A DNA stretch of 9,694 nt from Allobranchiibius sp038199265 (GTDB lineage: Bacteria; Actinomycetota; Actinomycetes; Actinomycetales; Dermatophilaceae). Numbering within the stretch: position 1 is the stretch's first letter; every line of letters begins with the position of its first letter. Both the position numbers and the translations under genes were made by a program. Positions 1 to 6,966 of this stretch are shown piece by piece. The notes under the pieces are model-generated. The model was not told the origin of the DNA, searched no databases, and saw only the letters and a list, made by a program, of their open reading frames with translations. The stretch covers positions 1 through 9,694 of the forward strand of contig JBBPZD010000150.1 of NCBI GenBank assembly GCA_038199265.1, in the 5' to 3' direction.

Positions 1-2187
1 AGCCGACCGCAGAGCCTGACCGAGTTGGCCGAGCTGCTCGGCCACAGCTGCCATTCTGGCGTCGGACTCCCCCAGCCGTTCGAGCGTCTCCTCGACCTGC
101 CCGGTGTGCTGCTCTACCCCGGCCCGCGCCTGCTGCATCGCAAACCGTGCGCGCTCGGCGCGGGCGGCGGCATGACCCATGCGTTCGCGGGTGTCGTCGA
201 CCGCAGCCTGGATCTCAAGCGTGCTCGGGGCGCCCTCAGAGCCACCGCGTACGAATGACCTTGCGAACAGGTCTCCGTCGCGGGTCACGGCAATCAGGGT
301 GGAGTCTTTGGCGACCACCTCGACGGCGGCCGCGGGGTCAGGCACAAGAAGAACTCCGTAGAGCAGTTGAGCAATGGCCGGACGCAGTGCCACCGGGGCA
401 GTCACGGCATCGACCGCCCACCGCGCGCCCGCATCACCGACATCTGCCTGCCACTGGTCCGAGGCCGAGTGTTCGATCAGGATGCCGGCCCGGCCAGCAT
501 CGGCGTCGCGCAGCGCTCGGAGGGCTTTGACCGCGTCGGCCGTGTTCGACACGACGACGGCGTCAGCGGCCCACCCAAGGGCCGCGGCGACTGCCGCTTC
601 CCAGCCGGGCTCGACCTGCACCTGCGACGCGACAGAACTATGCGCACCGCTGCTCTCATCCTGATCCAGCAGATGGGCAGCGCCGTCTGCCCGGCGCAGC
701 CCGAGTTCCAGCGCCTCCAGTCGTGATTGCAGGCCGGAGCGTTCCTGCTCCGCGGTTCTTTCCTGCACCGTTGCGATGTCCAGCGCTGCCTGTGCTGTCG
801 CAAGGGCCGCTTGTGCACGTTCGTGCTCGGCGTCCAGGCCCTGCTCGCCCTCCTCGTCGTCGGCCAGACCCGATTCGAGCACCGCGAACTCACGTTCCGC
901 GCGCACGGCTCTCACCTCGACCTCTTCCGCGCCGGCCAGTAGGCGCCCGATCTCAGCCCGGGCCGCCTCCATCCGACTACGGCGAGCAGCGACCTGGCCG
1001 TCCAACGTGGCCAGCCCCTCGCGGCGGTCGGCGGCCGCGCGTAGGACGCGGGTAACTCGCCGTTGTTCCTCGAGGTAGGCCCCTTCAGCGGCCTCGCGCC
1101 GCAGGGCGACCGCACCGAGAGCCAGCTCTGCCTGTGCTACCGATGCCACGAGTTCGGCGTGCCGTTCACGTTCTCTCTCGGCCTGCGCGCGCAACTGTTC
1201 CGGGTCGCGGCCCGAGCTTGGCTGTCCGTGGTCATCGGCCTCGGCCAACAACCGCACCCGTTGCGCAGCAAGTGCCTCCGTCGCTCGGATCCGCTCGCCC
1301 AACGAGGACAAGACGAACCACTGTTCTTGAGCTGAGCCCAACGCCGGCGCGGCGAGGGCTGACTGCTCCTCGACGTCGATGAGTAGCGCTTGGCCTTCGT
1401 CCAACTCATTCTGAGCTCGTCGCTGGCGGGCGATCAGCGCCTCCTCGTCGGCGATGTCCCGCGCGAGCGAGCCGGTCAGCTGGACCAGGTCGTCAGCCAG
1501 CAACCGCAACCGGGCATCTCGAACATCGGTCTGGATCGTGGCAGCTTTCCGGGCGGTCTCAGCCTGTCGACCGAGCGGGCCGAGCTGTCGGCGGATCTCT
1601 GTCGTCAGGTCACCGACCCGGTGCAGGTTTGCTTCCATCGACTCCAGCTTGCGCAGCGCCCGTTCCTTGCGCTTGCGGTGCTTCAGGACACCGGCGGCCT
1701 CCTCGATGAAACCTCGGCGTTCCTGCGGCGTCGCTCGTAGTACGGCATCGAGCTGCCCCTGGCCGACGATGACGTGCATCTCCCGACCGATACCGGAGTC
1801 CGAGAGCAACTCCTGCACGTCCAGTAACCGGCAGGTGGTGCCGTTGATGGCGTAGTCGGACCCGCCGCTGCGGAACATCGTGCGCCGGATCGTCACCTCG
1901 GTGTAGTCGATCGGGAGCGCGCCGTCGGTGTTGTCGATGGTGAGGGTGACCTCGGCTCGCCCGAGGGCCGGACGGCCGGGGGTCCCAGCGAAAATGACAT
2001 CCTCCATCTTGCCGCCGCGCAGGCTTTTGACGCCTTGCTCGCCCATTACCCAGGCCAGCGCATCCACCACGTTCGACTTACCCGAGCCGTTGGGGCCGAC
2101 AATGCAGGTGATGCCAGGTTCCAGGCACAGCGACGTCGCTGATGCGAAGGACTTGAAGCCCTTGAGGGTCAGGCTCTTGACGAACAC
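1..2187 (-). CDS. smc: Chromosome segregation protein SMC, N-terminal 729 residues (3' end outside window)
   Basis: SMC is the ATP-driven coiled-coil subunit of condensin (with ScpA and ScpB) that organises and separates the chromosome. The product starts FVKSLTLKGFKSF, has Walker A GPNGSGKS at residues 31-38, the R-loop arginine R57 in SLRGGK, and the Q-loop in VGQGQLD at about 141-147. A long charged heptad-like coiled coil runs from about 165 to 510. A hinge follows at about 520-650 (GWEAAVAAALGWAADAVVVSN early in it, TRDGDLFARSFVRGG near its end), then the returning coil begins. I translated most of the frame and found no stop or frameshift. The ABC signature, Walker B and C-terminal head lie beyond position 1; bacterial SMCs are usually about 1150-1200 residues. 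The GTG start at 2187 fits the conserved N-terminus and has GAGGAG 10 bases upstream. A 166-base gap to map suggests it may have its own promoter. Confidence 0.97.
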   Translation of the reverse strand, partial: MFVKSLTLKGFKSFASATSLCLEPGITCIVGPNGSGKSNVVDALAWVMGEQGVKSLRGGKMEDVIFAGTPGRPALGRAEVTLTIDNTDGALPIDYTEVTIRRTMFRSGGSDYAINGTTCRLLDVQELLSDSGIGREMHVIVGQGQLDAVLRATPQERRGFIEEAAGVLKHRKRKERALRKLESMEANLHRVGDLTTEIRRQLGPLGRQAETARKAATIQTDVRDARLRLLADDLVQLTGSLARDIADEEALIARQRRAQNELDEGQALLIDVEEQSALAAPALGSAQEQWFVLSSLGERIRATEALAAQRVRLLAEADDHGQPSSGRDPEQLRAQAERERERHAELVASVAQAELALGAVALRREAAEGAYLEEQRRVTRVLRAAADRREGLATLDGQVAARRSRMEAARAEIGRLLAGAEEVEVRAVRAEREFAVLESGLADDEEGEQGLDAEHERAQAALATAQAALDIATVQERTAEQERSGLQSRLEALELGLRRADGAAHLLDQDESSGAHSSVASQVQVEPGWEAAVAAALGWAADAVVVSNTADAVKALRALRDADAGRAGILIEHSASDQWQADVGDAGARWAVDAVTAPVALRPAIAQLLYGVLLVPDPAAAVEVVAKDSTLIAVTRDGDLFARSFVRGGSEGAPSTLEIQAAVDDTRERMGHAAARAERARFAMQQARAGVEQHTGQVEETLERLGESDARMAAVAEQLGQLGQALRSA

Positions 2188-2197
2188 GAGCAGTTGA

Positions 2198-2203
2198 CTC
2201 CTC
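2198..2203 (-). promoter_or_regulatory. Ribosome binding site of smc
   Basis: GAGGAG on the minus strand lies 10 bases before the GTG at 2187. A CTG codon in the same frame lies only 4 bases after it (2191-2193), so the start could in principle be two codons earlier. The conserved SMC N-terminus (F-V-K-S-L-T-L-K-G-F) favours GTG. Confidence 0.6.
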
Positions 2204-2228
2204 GGGTGCTGGCCGGCGGGACGAGCGA

Positions 2229-2246
2229 CTCGGTGACTCTACCGAG
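2229..2246. repeat. Short inverted repeat in the map-smc gap
   Basis: CTCGGT and ACCGAG form 6-base arms around a 6-base centre (2235-2240). There is no T-run after it on either strand, so it is not a convincing intrinsic terminator. A TAGAGT hexamer on the minus strand (2236-2241), which fits TANNNT, falls across the centre, so it could mark an smc promoter with overlapping symmetry, but I found no good -35 partner. The rest of the gap (2188-2353) shows nothing I can name apart from the smc ribosome binding site. Confidence 0.25.
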
Positions 2247-2353
2247 CGCAGCCAACTTGCCGGTGCAGTGTGGGCGCCGAGCGAGGTACCGGAAATCTGA
2301 CGCCAACTCTCCGGTCGATCGGAAAGCAACTCGGGAACGGCGAAGCGTGACGC

Positions 2354-3121
2354 TCAGTTGCGGGCGGTGAAGATGATCGGTTCGTCGCGGGTGATGGCGA
2401 TGGTGTGTTCGCTGTGCGCGCCGCGGCAACCGTCGGCGCTGCGCAGCGTCCAGCCGTCGGGGTCGGTGTAGATCTCGTCGGTGTCGTGCATGAACCACGG
2501 CTCGATGGCGATGACCAGGCCGGGCTGCAACTTCAGACCGCGACCAGCGCGGGCGTCGTTGGGGACATGCGGTTCGCCGTGCATCGTGCGGCCGACGCCG
2601 TGTCCGCCGAACTGGGTGTTAACGCTGTAGCCGTCTGTGTGGGCCACCTGGGCAATAGCGGCGCCGATGTCGCCCATCCGGTTGCCGGCCCGGGCCGCGT
2701 CGATCCCGGCCACCAGAGCGCGCTCGGTGCAGTCGATGAGCGTCAGGTCTTTCTGTCTCGGGGTACCCACGACCACCGAGAGCGCGGAGTCCGACACCCA
2801 GCCTTCGAGCGCGACCGCAAAGTCGACGGAGAGCAGGTCACCGTCGCGCAGCGTGTAGTCGTGCGGCAACCCGTGCAGCACCGCGTCGTTCACGCTGGTG
2901 CACAGGACCTTGCCGAACGGACTCGCGCCGAAGCTGGGGTGGTAGTCGATATAACACGACTGTGCGCCGGCGTCCTTGATCATCTGGTGGGCCAGAGCGT
3001 CCAGCTCCAGCAGATTGACGCCGACGTCGGCGGCCTCGTCCAGTGCGGTCAACACCGACGCCACGAACGTCCCGGCGGGGCGCATCTGCTCGATCTCGGC
3101 GGCTGACTTCAGTTCGATCAC
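2354..3121 (-). CDS. map: Type I methionine aminopeptidase
   Basis: This cytosolic metalloenzyme removes the initiator methionine from new proteins with a small second residue. The 255-residue product spans the full pita-bread fold and lacks a long N-terminal extension. The five metal ligands known from E. coli MetAP align to D100 (SVDFAVA), D111 (VSDSAL), H174 (GGHGVG), E207 (AIEPW) and E238 (HSEHT). H83 in NDAVLHG matches the substrate-binding histidine. I chose GTG at 3121 because homology begins at IELKSAAEIEQMRPAG. The frame stays open far upstream, but that part runs through the peptidase gene in another frame and has no MetAP character. There is no clear Shine-Dalgarno; TACGGT sits 7 bases upstream of the GTG. 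It follows the M3 peptidase gene after 35 bases. Many bacteria carry more than one map gene, so this may not be the only one. Confidence 0.96.
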   Translation of the reverse strand: MIELKSAAEIEQMRPAGTFVASVLTALDEAADVGVNLLELDALAHQMIKDAGAQSCYIDYHPSFGASPFGKVLCTSVNDAVLHGLPHDYTLRDGDLLSVDFAVALEGWVSDSALSVVVGTPRQKDLTLIDCTERALVAGIDAARAGNRMGDIGAAIAQVAHTDGYSVNTQFGGHGVGRTMHGEPHVPNDARAGRGLKLQPGLVIAIEPWFMHDTDEIYTDPDGWTLRSADGCRGAHSEHTIAITRDEPIIFTARN

Positions 3122-3128
3122 GGGCCCT

Positions 3129-3134
3129 ACCGTA
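3129..3134 (-). promoter_or_regulatory. Possible -10 element for a leaderless map transcript
   Basis: TACGGT on the minus strand fits the actinobacterial -10 pattern TANNNT and ends 7 bases before the map GTG. Transcription would then begin at or next to the start codon. No Shine-Dalgarno is seen in the 35-base gap and no clear -35 is visible. This is inference from position only. Confidence 0.3.
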
Positions 3135-3156
3135 TGCGGGTCGGCACCGATCGTTG

Positions 3157-5091
3157 CTACTGCGCCAGCCAGACGGCGTAGGCATCGAAGGTGTACGGAC
3201 GGCCGAGGAAGTCTGCGACCAGGTCGGCCGCGTCCTTGCTTCCACCAGGAGCGAGGACTCGGTCGCGGTACCGCGCTGCGACGTGCGGCTCGAAGAGGTC
3301 GTCGCCGTGGAAGGCGCTGAACATATCCTTGGCGATGACCAGGGACCACATGTACGTGTAGTAGCCGGAGCTGTACCCGTCCAGGTGCCCGAAGGCGCAG
3401 TGGAAGTGCGTGTCCTCCATGTATGGGAACACCGAGTACCGCTCCTGAGCCGCCCGGACGGCCTGCGTCAGGTCGCCCGGTCGATTCTGGTGGACGCCGA
3501 CCGACAACGCCGCATAGAACATCTGGGTGCGCGCGAGGTAGCCCTTGCCGAAATCGTCCGCGGTGCGCATCCGGTCCACCAGATCCGCAGGAATCGTCTC
3601 GCCGCCTGCATCGACCGCGAACATGGCCAACACGCCCGGGTCCCAGGCCCACTCCTCCAGCATTTGGCTGGGCGCTTCGACGAAGTCCCACTCCGTGGCG
3701 ACTCCGCTGAAGGCGAGCCATTCCTGGTCTCCGCCGACGACGTGGTGGATCAGGTGCCCGAACTCGTGGAAGAACGTGGTGACCTCGGAGTGCTCCATCA
3801 GGCCACGGGTGAAGTTGCAGACCAGCACTCCTTCGGGCAGCTGACGGTCGCGGATGCCCTCGACGAGAGTGAACTGCGCCGCGTGCTTGAACTTGCCGTC
3901 GCGCGGGTGCAGATCCAGATAGATACGGCCGATACGGATGCTCCCGCGCAGCACGTCGTAACCCACGACGCCCGGGGCCCATACGTTGGCGTCTGTGACA
4001 GGTTGCCAGGTCAGGCCGAACAGCCGTCCTGTGACCGTGAGCAGGCCCTGCAGTACCGAGTCGAAGTCGAAGAACGTGCGCACCCGCTGCGCGTCGACGT
4101 CGTAGTTCTCCTTGCGCACCAGCTCGCCGTAATACGCCAGGTCGTATCCGTAGACGTCGGTCGCCGAAGGATCATCAGTGCGCAGCCGGTCCAACAGCAC
4201 CTGCTTGTCACGGGCTGCGGCGTCCTTGGACAGGTCGGCGATCCGGTCGATGAACTCGGTGATGGCAGCGCCGGTGCCGATCATCTTGGTCTCGGCGGTG
4301 AAGTCGGCCCAGTCGGCGTACCCGAGCAGTCCGGCGTGTTCGGTACGCAGGGTGAGGATCCGTTGCAGCACCTCGTCGTTGGCCGGCCAGGCTACGTTGA
4401 GTCGCTCGAAGCTGATCGCGCGACGCGTCGCCGACACCTCGCAGAAGGTCCCCACCGGTACCGAATCTGGGTAGTCCGTAGTCACCGTGACCAGTCCGTC
4501 CTCCCCAGGCTGGTGCGACTCGAGCCAGTCTGCCGGCAGACCCGCAAGATCGCCGGGGGCAACCTTCATCGAGCGGACACCTTCGCGGATGTTGCGCCCG
4601 AACTCTTGGCTTGCGCGCAGCTCCAGCTTCGCCAGTGCCCGCAACCGGGCCCGGGTCTGCTCGTCCCGGTCGACACCTGCCCGCCGGAAGTCGCGCAACT
4701 CGCGGCGCAGCAGGCGCTCGGCAGTCCCGTCCAGGCCGTCACGGGACAGGCCGTCGAAGATCGCGAAGAGTTCGCCGTCCAGCCCCAGATCCGTCGCGAA
4801 CTCGTTGATCTGCTGCATCGCCTTGTCCGCCGCTTCGCGAACAGCCTTGTCCGGGTTGGTCTCGGCGTACACCGAGGCCGCGGCGACTGCGTTGGACAGT
4901 TCGATCTGCACGTCGTTCCAGGCCCGCAATACCGAAGGTGCATGTACAGGCGGATCGGACTTCAGATCATCGACCAACTTTCGCGCCCGGCTCAGCGAAC
5001 CGGCGCACCCGTCTCTGATCCAGCCGAGCGTGTCGGCTGCAGCCGGCAGCTGAAGAGGTGTGGGCGAACTGGTCGATGTCTGCGTCGTCAC
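3157..5091 (-). CDS. M3 family zinc oligopeptidase (thimet oligopeptidase / oligopeptidase A type)
   Basis: The 644-residue product is a zinc metallopeptidase of family M3, which cuts short peptides in the cytosol. The zinc site is HEFGH at 442-446 within TTFFHEFGHLIHH, with the third ligand E472 in DFVEAPSQ. GYSSGYYTYMWS (572-583) matches the glycine- and tyrosine-rich loop that binds substrate in this family. The first roughly 240 residues are helical in character and lack motifs, as in other M3 enzymes. Length is normal (about 600-700). No signal peptide or membrane segment is seen, so it should act inside the cell on peptides left by larger proteases. The start is GTG at 5091; no Shine-Dalgarno precedes it, but TACATT lies 6 bases upstream. 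It follows mutM after 37 bases and precedes map after 35, which may pair two peptide-processing enzymes. The exact subfamily name is not certain. Confidence 0.94.
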   Translation of the reverse strand: MTTQTSTSSPTPLQLPAAADTLGWIRDGCAGSLSRARKLVDDLKSDPPVHAPSVLRAWNDVQIELSNAVAAASVYAETNPDKAVREAADKAMQQINEFATDLGLDGELFAIFDGLSRDGLDGTAERLLRRELRDFRRAGVDRDEQTRARLRALAKLELRASQEFGRNIREGVRSMKVAPGDLAGLPADWLESHQPGEDGLVTVTTDYPDSVPVGTFCEVSATRRAISFERLNVAWPANDEVLQRILTLRTEHAGLLGYADWADFTAETKMIGTGAAITEFIDRIADLSKDAAARDKQVLLDRLRTDDPSATDVYGYDLAYYGELVRKENYDVDAQRVRTFFDFDSVLQGLLTVTGRLFGLTWQPVTDANVWAPGVVGYDVLRGSIRIGRIYLDLHPRDGKFKHAAQFTLVEGIRDRQLPEGVLVCNFTRGLMEHSEVTTFFHEFGHLIHHVVGGDQEWLAFSGVATEWDFVEAPSQMLEEWAWDPGVLAMFAVDAGGETIPADLVDRMRTADDFGKGYLARTQMFYAALSVGVHQNRPGDLTQAVRAAQERYSVFPYMEDTHFHCAFGHLDGYSSGYYTYMWSLVIAKDMFSAFHGDDLFEPHVAARYRDRVLAPGGSKDAADLVADFLGRPYTFDAYAVWLAQ

Positions 5092-5097
5092 CGCGTC

Positions 5098-5103
5098 AAT
5101 GTA
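5098..5103 (-). promoter_or_regulatory. Possible -10 element for a leaderless M3 peptidase transcript
   Basis: TACATT on the minus strand fits TANNNT and ends 6 bases before the GTG start at 5091. The 37-base gap after mutM holds no Shine-Dalgarno. No good -35 hexamer is seen 16-18 bases upstream, which is common in actinobacterial promoters. Inference from spacing only. Confidence 0.35.
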
Positions 5104-5128
5104 CTTACCATCGGACGGGTTGCGGTGC

Positions 5129-5995
5129 TCAGCTGCGGTAGCGCGGTCGTGGTTGACAGGTGGGGCAACTGAAAGACGACCGGTTCATGAACGACTCCCG
5201 CACCATCAGGGTGCCGCACCGACGACACGGCTGACCCGTTCGCCCGTACGCCTGCAGCGATCGTTCGAAGTACCCGCTCGCACCGTTCACGTTGACGTAG
5301 AGCGCATCGAAGCTGGTGCCTCCCTCACTCAGAGCCGCCGTCATGACCGTCGTCGCTTCGTTCAACACGCTGCGCAAAGAGGCGAGCGGCAGCTTGTGGG
5401 TGGACCGTTCTCCGTGGAGCTGGGCCCGCCACAGTGCTTCGTCGGCGTAGATGTTGCCGATGCCCGACACCAGGGCCTGGTCGAGCAGCGCTCGCTTCAC
5501 CTGCGTGCGGCGTCGTCGCATCAACCGCACCACCGCGTCCTGGTCGAAAGCCTCCTCGAGCGGATCGGGGGCGATGTGACTGACCACGGATGGCAACACC
5601 CGGCCACCGTCTCGCCCCTGGACGAGGTCGACCAACTGCAGGCCGCCGAACGTGCGCTGGTCCACGAATCGAAGCTGCTGACCGTCGTCCAGATCGAAGA
5701 TGGCATGTGCGTGCTTCTCGCGGGGAGCATCGGGTGGTTCCACGAGCATCTGCCCGCTCATCCCAAGATGCACAACCAGCGCTTCGTCGTCATCAAGGGT
5801 CAGCCACAGGTATTTCCCGCGCCGCGCCGCCTCGTGCACACGGACGCCGGTGAGCCGGGCTGCCAGGTCAACAGGCCCCGCGACGTGGCGTCGAGCTACC
5901 CGCGCTCCGAGGATCTGAGCAGCTTCGATACGGCGTCCCACGACGTGGTCGACGAGGCCGAGGCGGACCACTTCCACCTCGGGGAGCTCAGGCAC
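5129..5995 (-). CDS. mutM: Formamidopyrimidine-DNA glycosylase (8-oxoguanine repair)
   Basis: MutM (Fpg) removes 8-oxoguanine and ring-opened purines from DNA and then cleaves the abasic strand. The 288-residue product begins M-PELPEVE, so after Met removal P2 is the catalytic nucleophile and E3 and E6 are present; this fixes the GTG start at 5995. K61 matches the conserved active-site lysine. M79, R114 and F116 match the residues that fill the gap left by the flipped base. The H2TH region includes SGIGNIYADEALW (177-189). A C-terminal zinc finger uses C257, C260, C277 and C280, with R272 (NRSSF) as the DNA-contacting arginine. It overlaps the end of rnc by 8 bases and has no Shine-Dalgarno close to its start, so translation is probably coupled to rnc. 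Nothing is missing or truncated. Confidence 0.97.
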   Translation of the reverse strand: MPELPEVEVVRLGLVDHVVGRRIEAAQILGARVARRHVAGPVDLAARLTGVRVHEAARRGKYLWLTLDDDEALVVHLGMSGQMLVEPPDAPREKHAHAIFDLDDGQQLRFVDQRTFGGLQLVDLVQGRDGGRVLPSVVSHIAPDPLEEAFDQDAVVRLMRRRRTQVKRALLDQALVSGIGNIYADEALWRAQLHGERSTHKLPLASLRSVLNEATTVMTAALSEGGTSFDALYVNVNGASGYFERSLQAYGRTGQPCRRCGTLMVRESFMNRSSFSCPTCQPRPRYRS

Positions 5996-6746
5996 CGGGT
6001 GCTGGGTTCTGCGGGAGACCTTTCAACCGGCGCCATGCCTGCTCGGCAGCCAACTGTTCGGCCGACTTCTTGTTGCGGCCGATACCCGTACCGACCGGCT
6101 CGTCATCAACGTTCACGGTCGCGGTGAAACGCTTGTCGTGGTCGGGCCCGTCCTCGGCCACCGAGTAGTGCGGGGACCCCAGGCCAGCAGCAGAGGCGGC
6201 CTCCTGCAGTGAGGTCTTCCAGTCCAGTCCGGCGCCGAGTTCGGCGCTGGCATCGATGCGGCCGTCCATCAGGTCGTGTATCAGCCGCGTCGAGGCGGCC
6301 ACTCCCCCGCACAGGTAGACGGTGCCGATCACCGACTCCATCGTGTCGGCCAAAATCGAGTCCTTGTCTCGCCCCCCACTGCTCAACTCCCCTTTACCGA
6401 GGAGCACGAACGCGCCTAGGTCGAGTTCGCGAGCCACCGCTGCCAGCGCGCGCGAATTCACCACGGCGGCACGGAACTTGGCCAACTGGCCTTCCGGGAG
6501 GTCGGGGTGCACGTCGTACAGGTGGTCCGTGACCACCAGCCCGAGGACCGAATCGCCCAGGAATTCCTGGCGCTCGTTGTGCGGCACCCCGCCGTGCTCG
6601 TACGAATACGAACGGTGGGTCAAGCCGCGTTGGAGCAGTTCCTCGTCGACGAGGGTGCCGGTCTTTTCGTGCAGAATGCGAGCAAGCTCCGCAACAGGAC
6701 GCTGTGCGGCAGCGTGCTGCAGCACAGCGCGTCGGGAGCCGCTCAC
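5988..6746 (-). CDS. rnc: Ribonuclease III
   Basis: RNase III cuts double-stranded RNA, chiefly to free 16S and 23S rRNA from their precursor, and also some mRNAs. The 252-residue product has the signature NERQEFLGDSVL (57-68). Catalytic acids align to E58, E61, D65, D134 and E137 (DSILADTMESVIG). A double-stranded RNA-binding domain runs from about 175 to 241, with the basic GRNKKSAEQLAA helix start. The start is taken as GTG at 6746, 24 bases after the rpmF stop; only a weak purine stretch (AAGATGAGA) precedes it. A GTG seven codons downstream is an alternative, since the first 15 or so residues are not conserved in the family. Its stop lies inside the first codons of mutM. It sits with yceD and rpmF, consistent with a shared role in ribosome assembly. 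Confidence 0.97.
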   Translation of the reverse strand: MSGSRRAVLQHAAAQRPVAELARILHEKTGTLVDEELLQRGLTHRSYSYEHGGVPHNERQEFLGDSVLGLVVTDHLYDVHPDLPEGQLAKFRAAVVNSRALAAVARELDLGAFVLLGKGELSSGGRDKDSILADTMESVIGTVYLCGGVAASTRLIHDLMDGRIDASAELGAGLDWKTSLQEAASAAGLGSPHYSVAEDGPDHDKRFTATVNVDDEPVGTGIGRNKKSAEQLAAEQAWRRLKGLPQNPAPGA

Positions 6747-6754
6747 AGTCTCAT
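6743..6754 (-). other. Three-codon minimal ORF ending on the rnc start codon
   Basis: ATG AGA CTG TGA is read out of frame with rnc, and its TGA overlaps the rnc GTG as GTGA. It is too short to be a gene in the usual sense, and no strong ribosome binding site precedes it. It is listed because the ATG lies 8 bases ahead of the GTG and could compete for initiation or feed ribosomes into rnc by re-initiation. Confidence 0.25.
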
Positions 6755-6770
6755 CTTGCTGCCGAGTGAC

Positions 6771-6965
6771 TCAGGCCTGGTGCTCGGCGCGCACGGCGTC
6801 GGGGTACTGACGACCGTTGTAGCTACCACAGGACGGGCAGGCCAGGTGCGGCTGCTTCAGCTCGTTGCAGGTGGGGCAACTGGAGACCGCGACGGGCGTG
6901 GCCTTCCACTGTGCGCGCCGTGAACGGGTGTTGGAGCGGGACATCTTCCGCTTCGGGACAGCCAC
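6771..6965 (-). CDS. rpmF: 50S ribosomal protein L32 (zinc-ribbon form)
   Basis: L32 is a small protein of the large ribosomal subunit. The 64-residue product begins AVPKRKMSRSNTRSRRAQWK after the initiator, the typical basic N-terminus. It carries four cysteines, C30, C33, C43 and C46 (SSCPTC and LACPSCGSY), that form a zinc ribbon. I chose GTG at 6965 because the family starts at (M)AVPKRK; the frame is open upstream to an ATG at 7064 but that overlaps yceD and has no L32 character. AGAGGA lies 6 bases upstream, inside the last codons of yceD, and only one base separates the yceD stop from this start, so the two are probably translated together. Being the cysteine-containing form, its zinc content could matter if a cysteine-free copy exists elsewhere, which cannot be seen here. 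Confidence 0.97.
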   Translation of the reverse strand: MAVPKRKMSRSNTRSRRAQWKATPVAVSSCPTCNELKQPHLACPSCGSYNGRQYPDAVRAEHQA

Positions 6966-6966
6966 G

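Noticed and set aside
2405..3106. A 233-codon plus-strand frame opposite map
   Set aside because: It mirrors the codon structure of map and has no motif or ribosome binding site I could see.
3264..3275. A 12-bp palindrome (CGCGGTACCGCG) inside the M3 peptidase gene
   Set aside because: It is short, almost all G/C, and not placed near a gene boundary. Matches of this length are expected in such sequence.
2354..3982. A 542-codon version of map with a long N-terminal extension
   Set aside because: The extension runs through the M3 peptidase gene in a different frame and has arginine-rich, low-complexity sequence typical of an out-of-frame translation. MetAP homology begins at the GTG at 3121.
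3043..5172. A 709-codon open frame on the plus strand opposite the M3 peptidase gene
   Set aside because: It is antisense to a gene with a complete zinc site and family motifs. Its product has no recognisable domain, and long stop-free antisense frames are usual in G+C-rich coding DNA.
5060..6127. A 355-codon plus-strand frame opposite mutM
   Set aside because: It is a shadow of mutM, whose catalytic and zinc-finger residues are all intact on the other strand.
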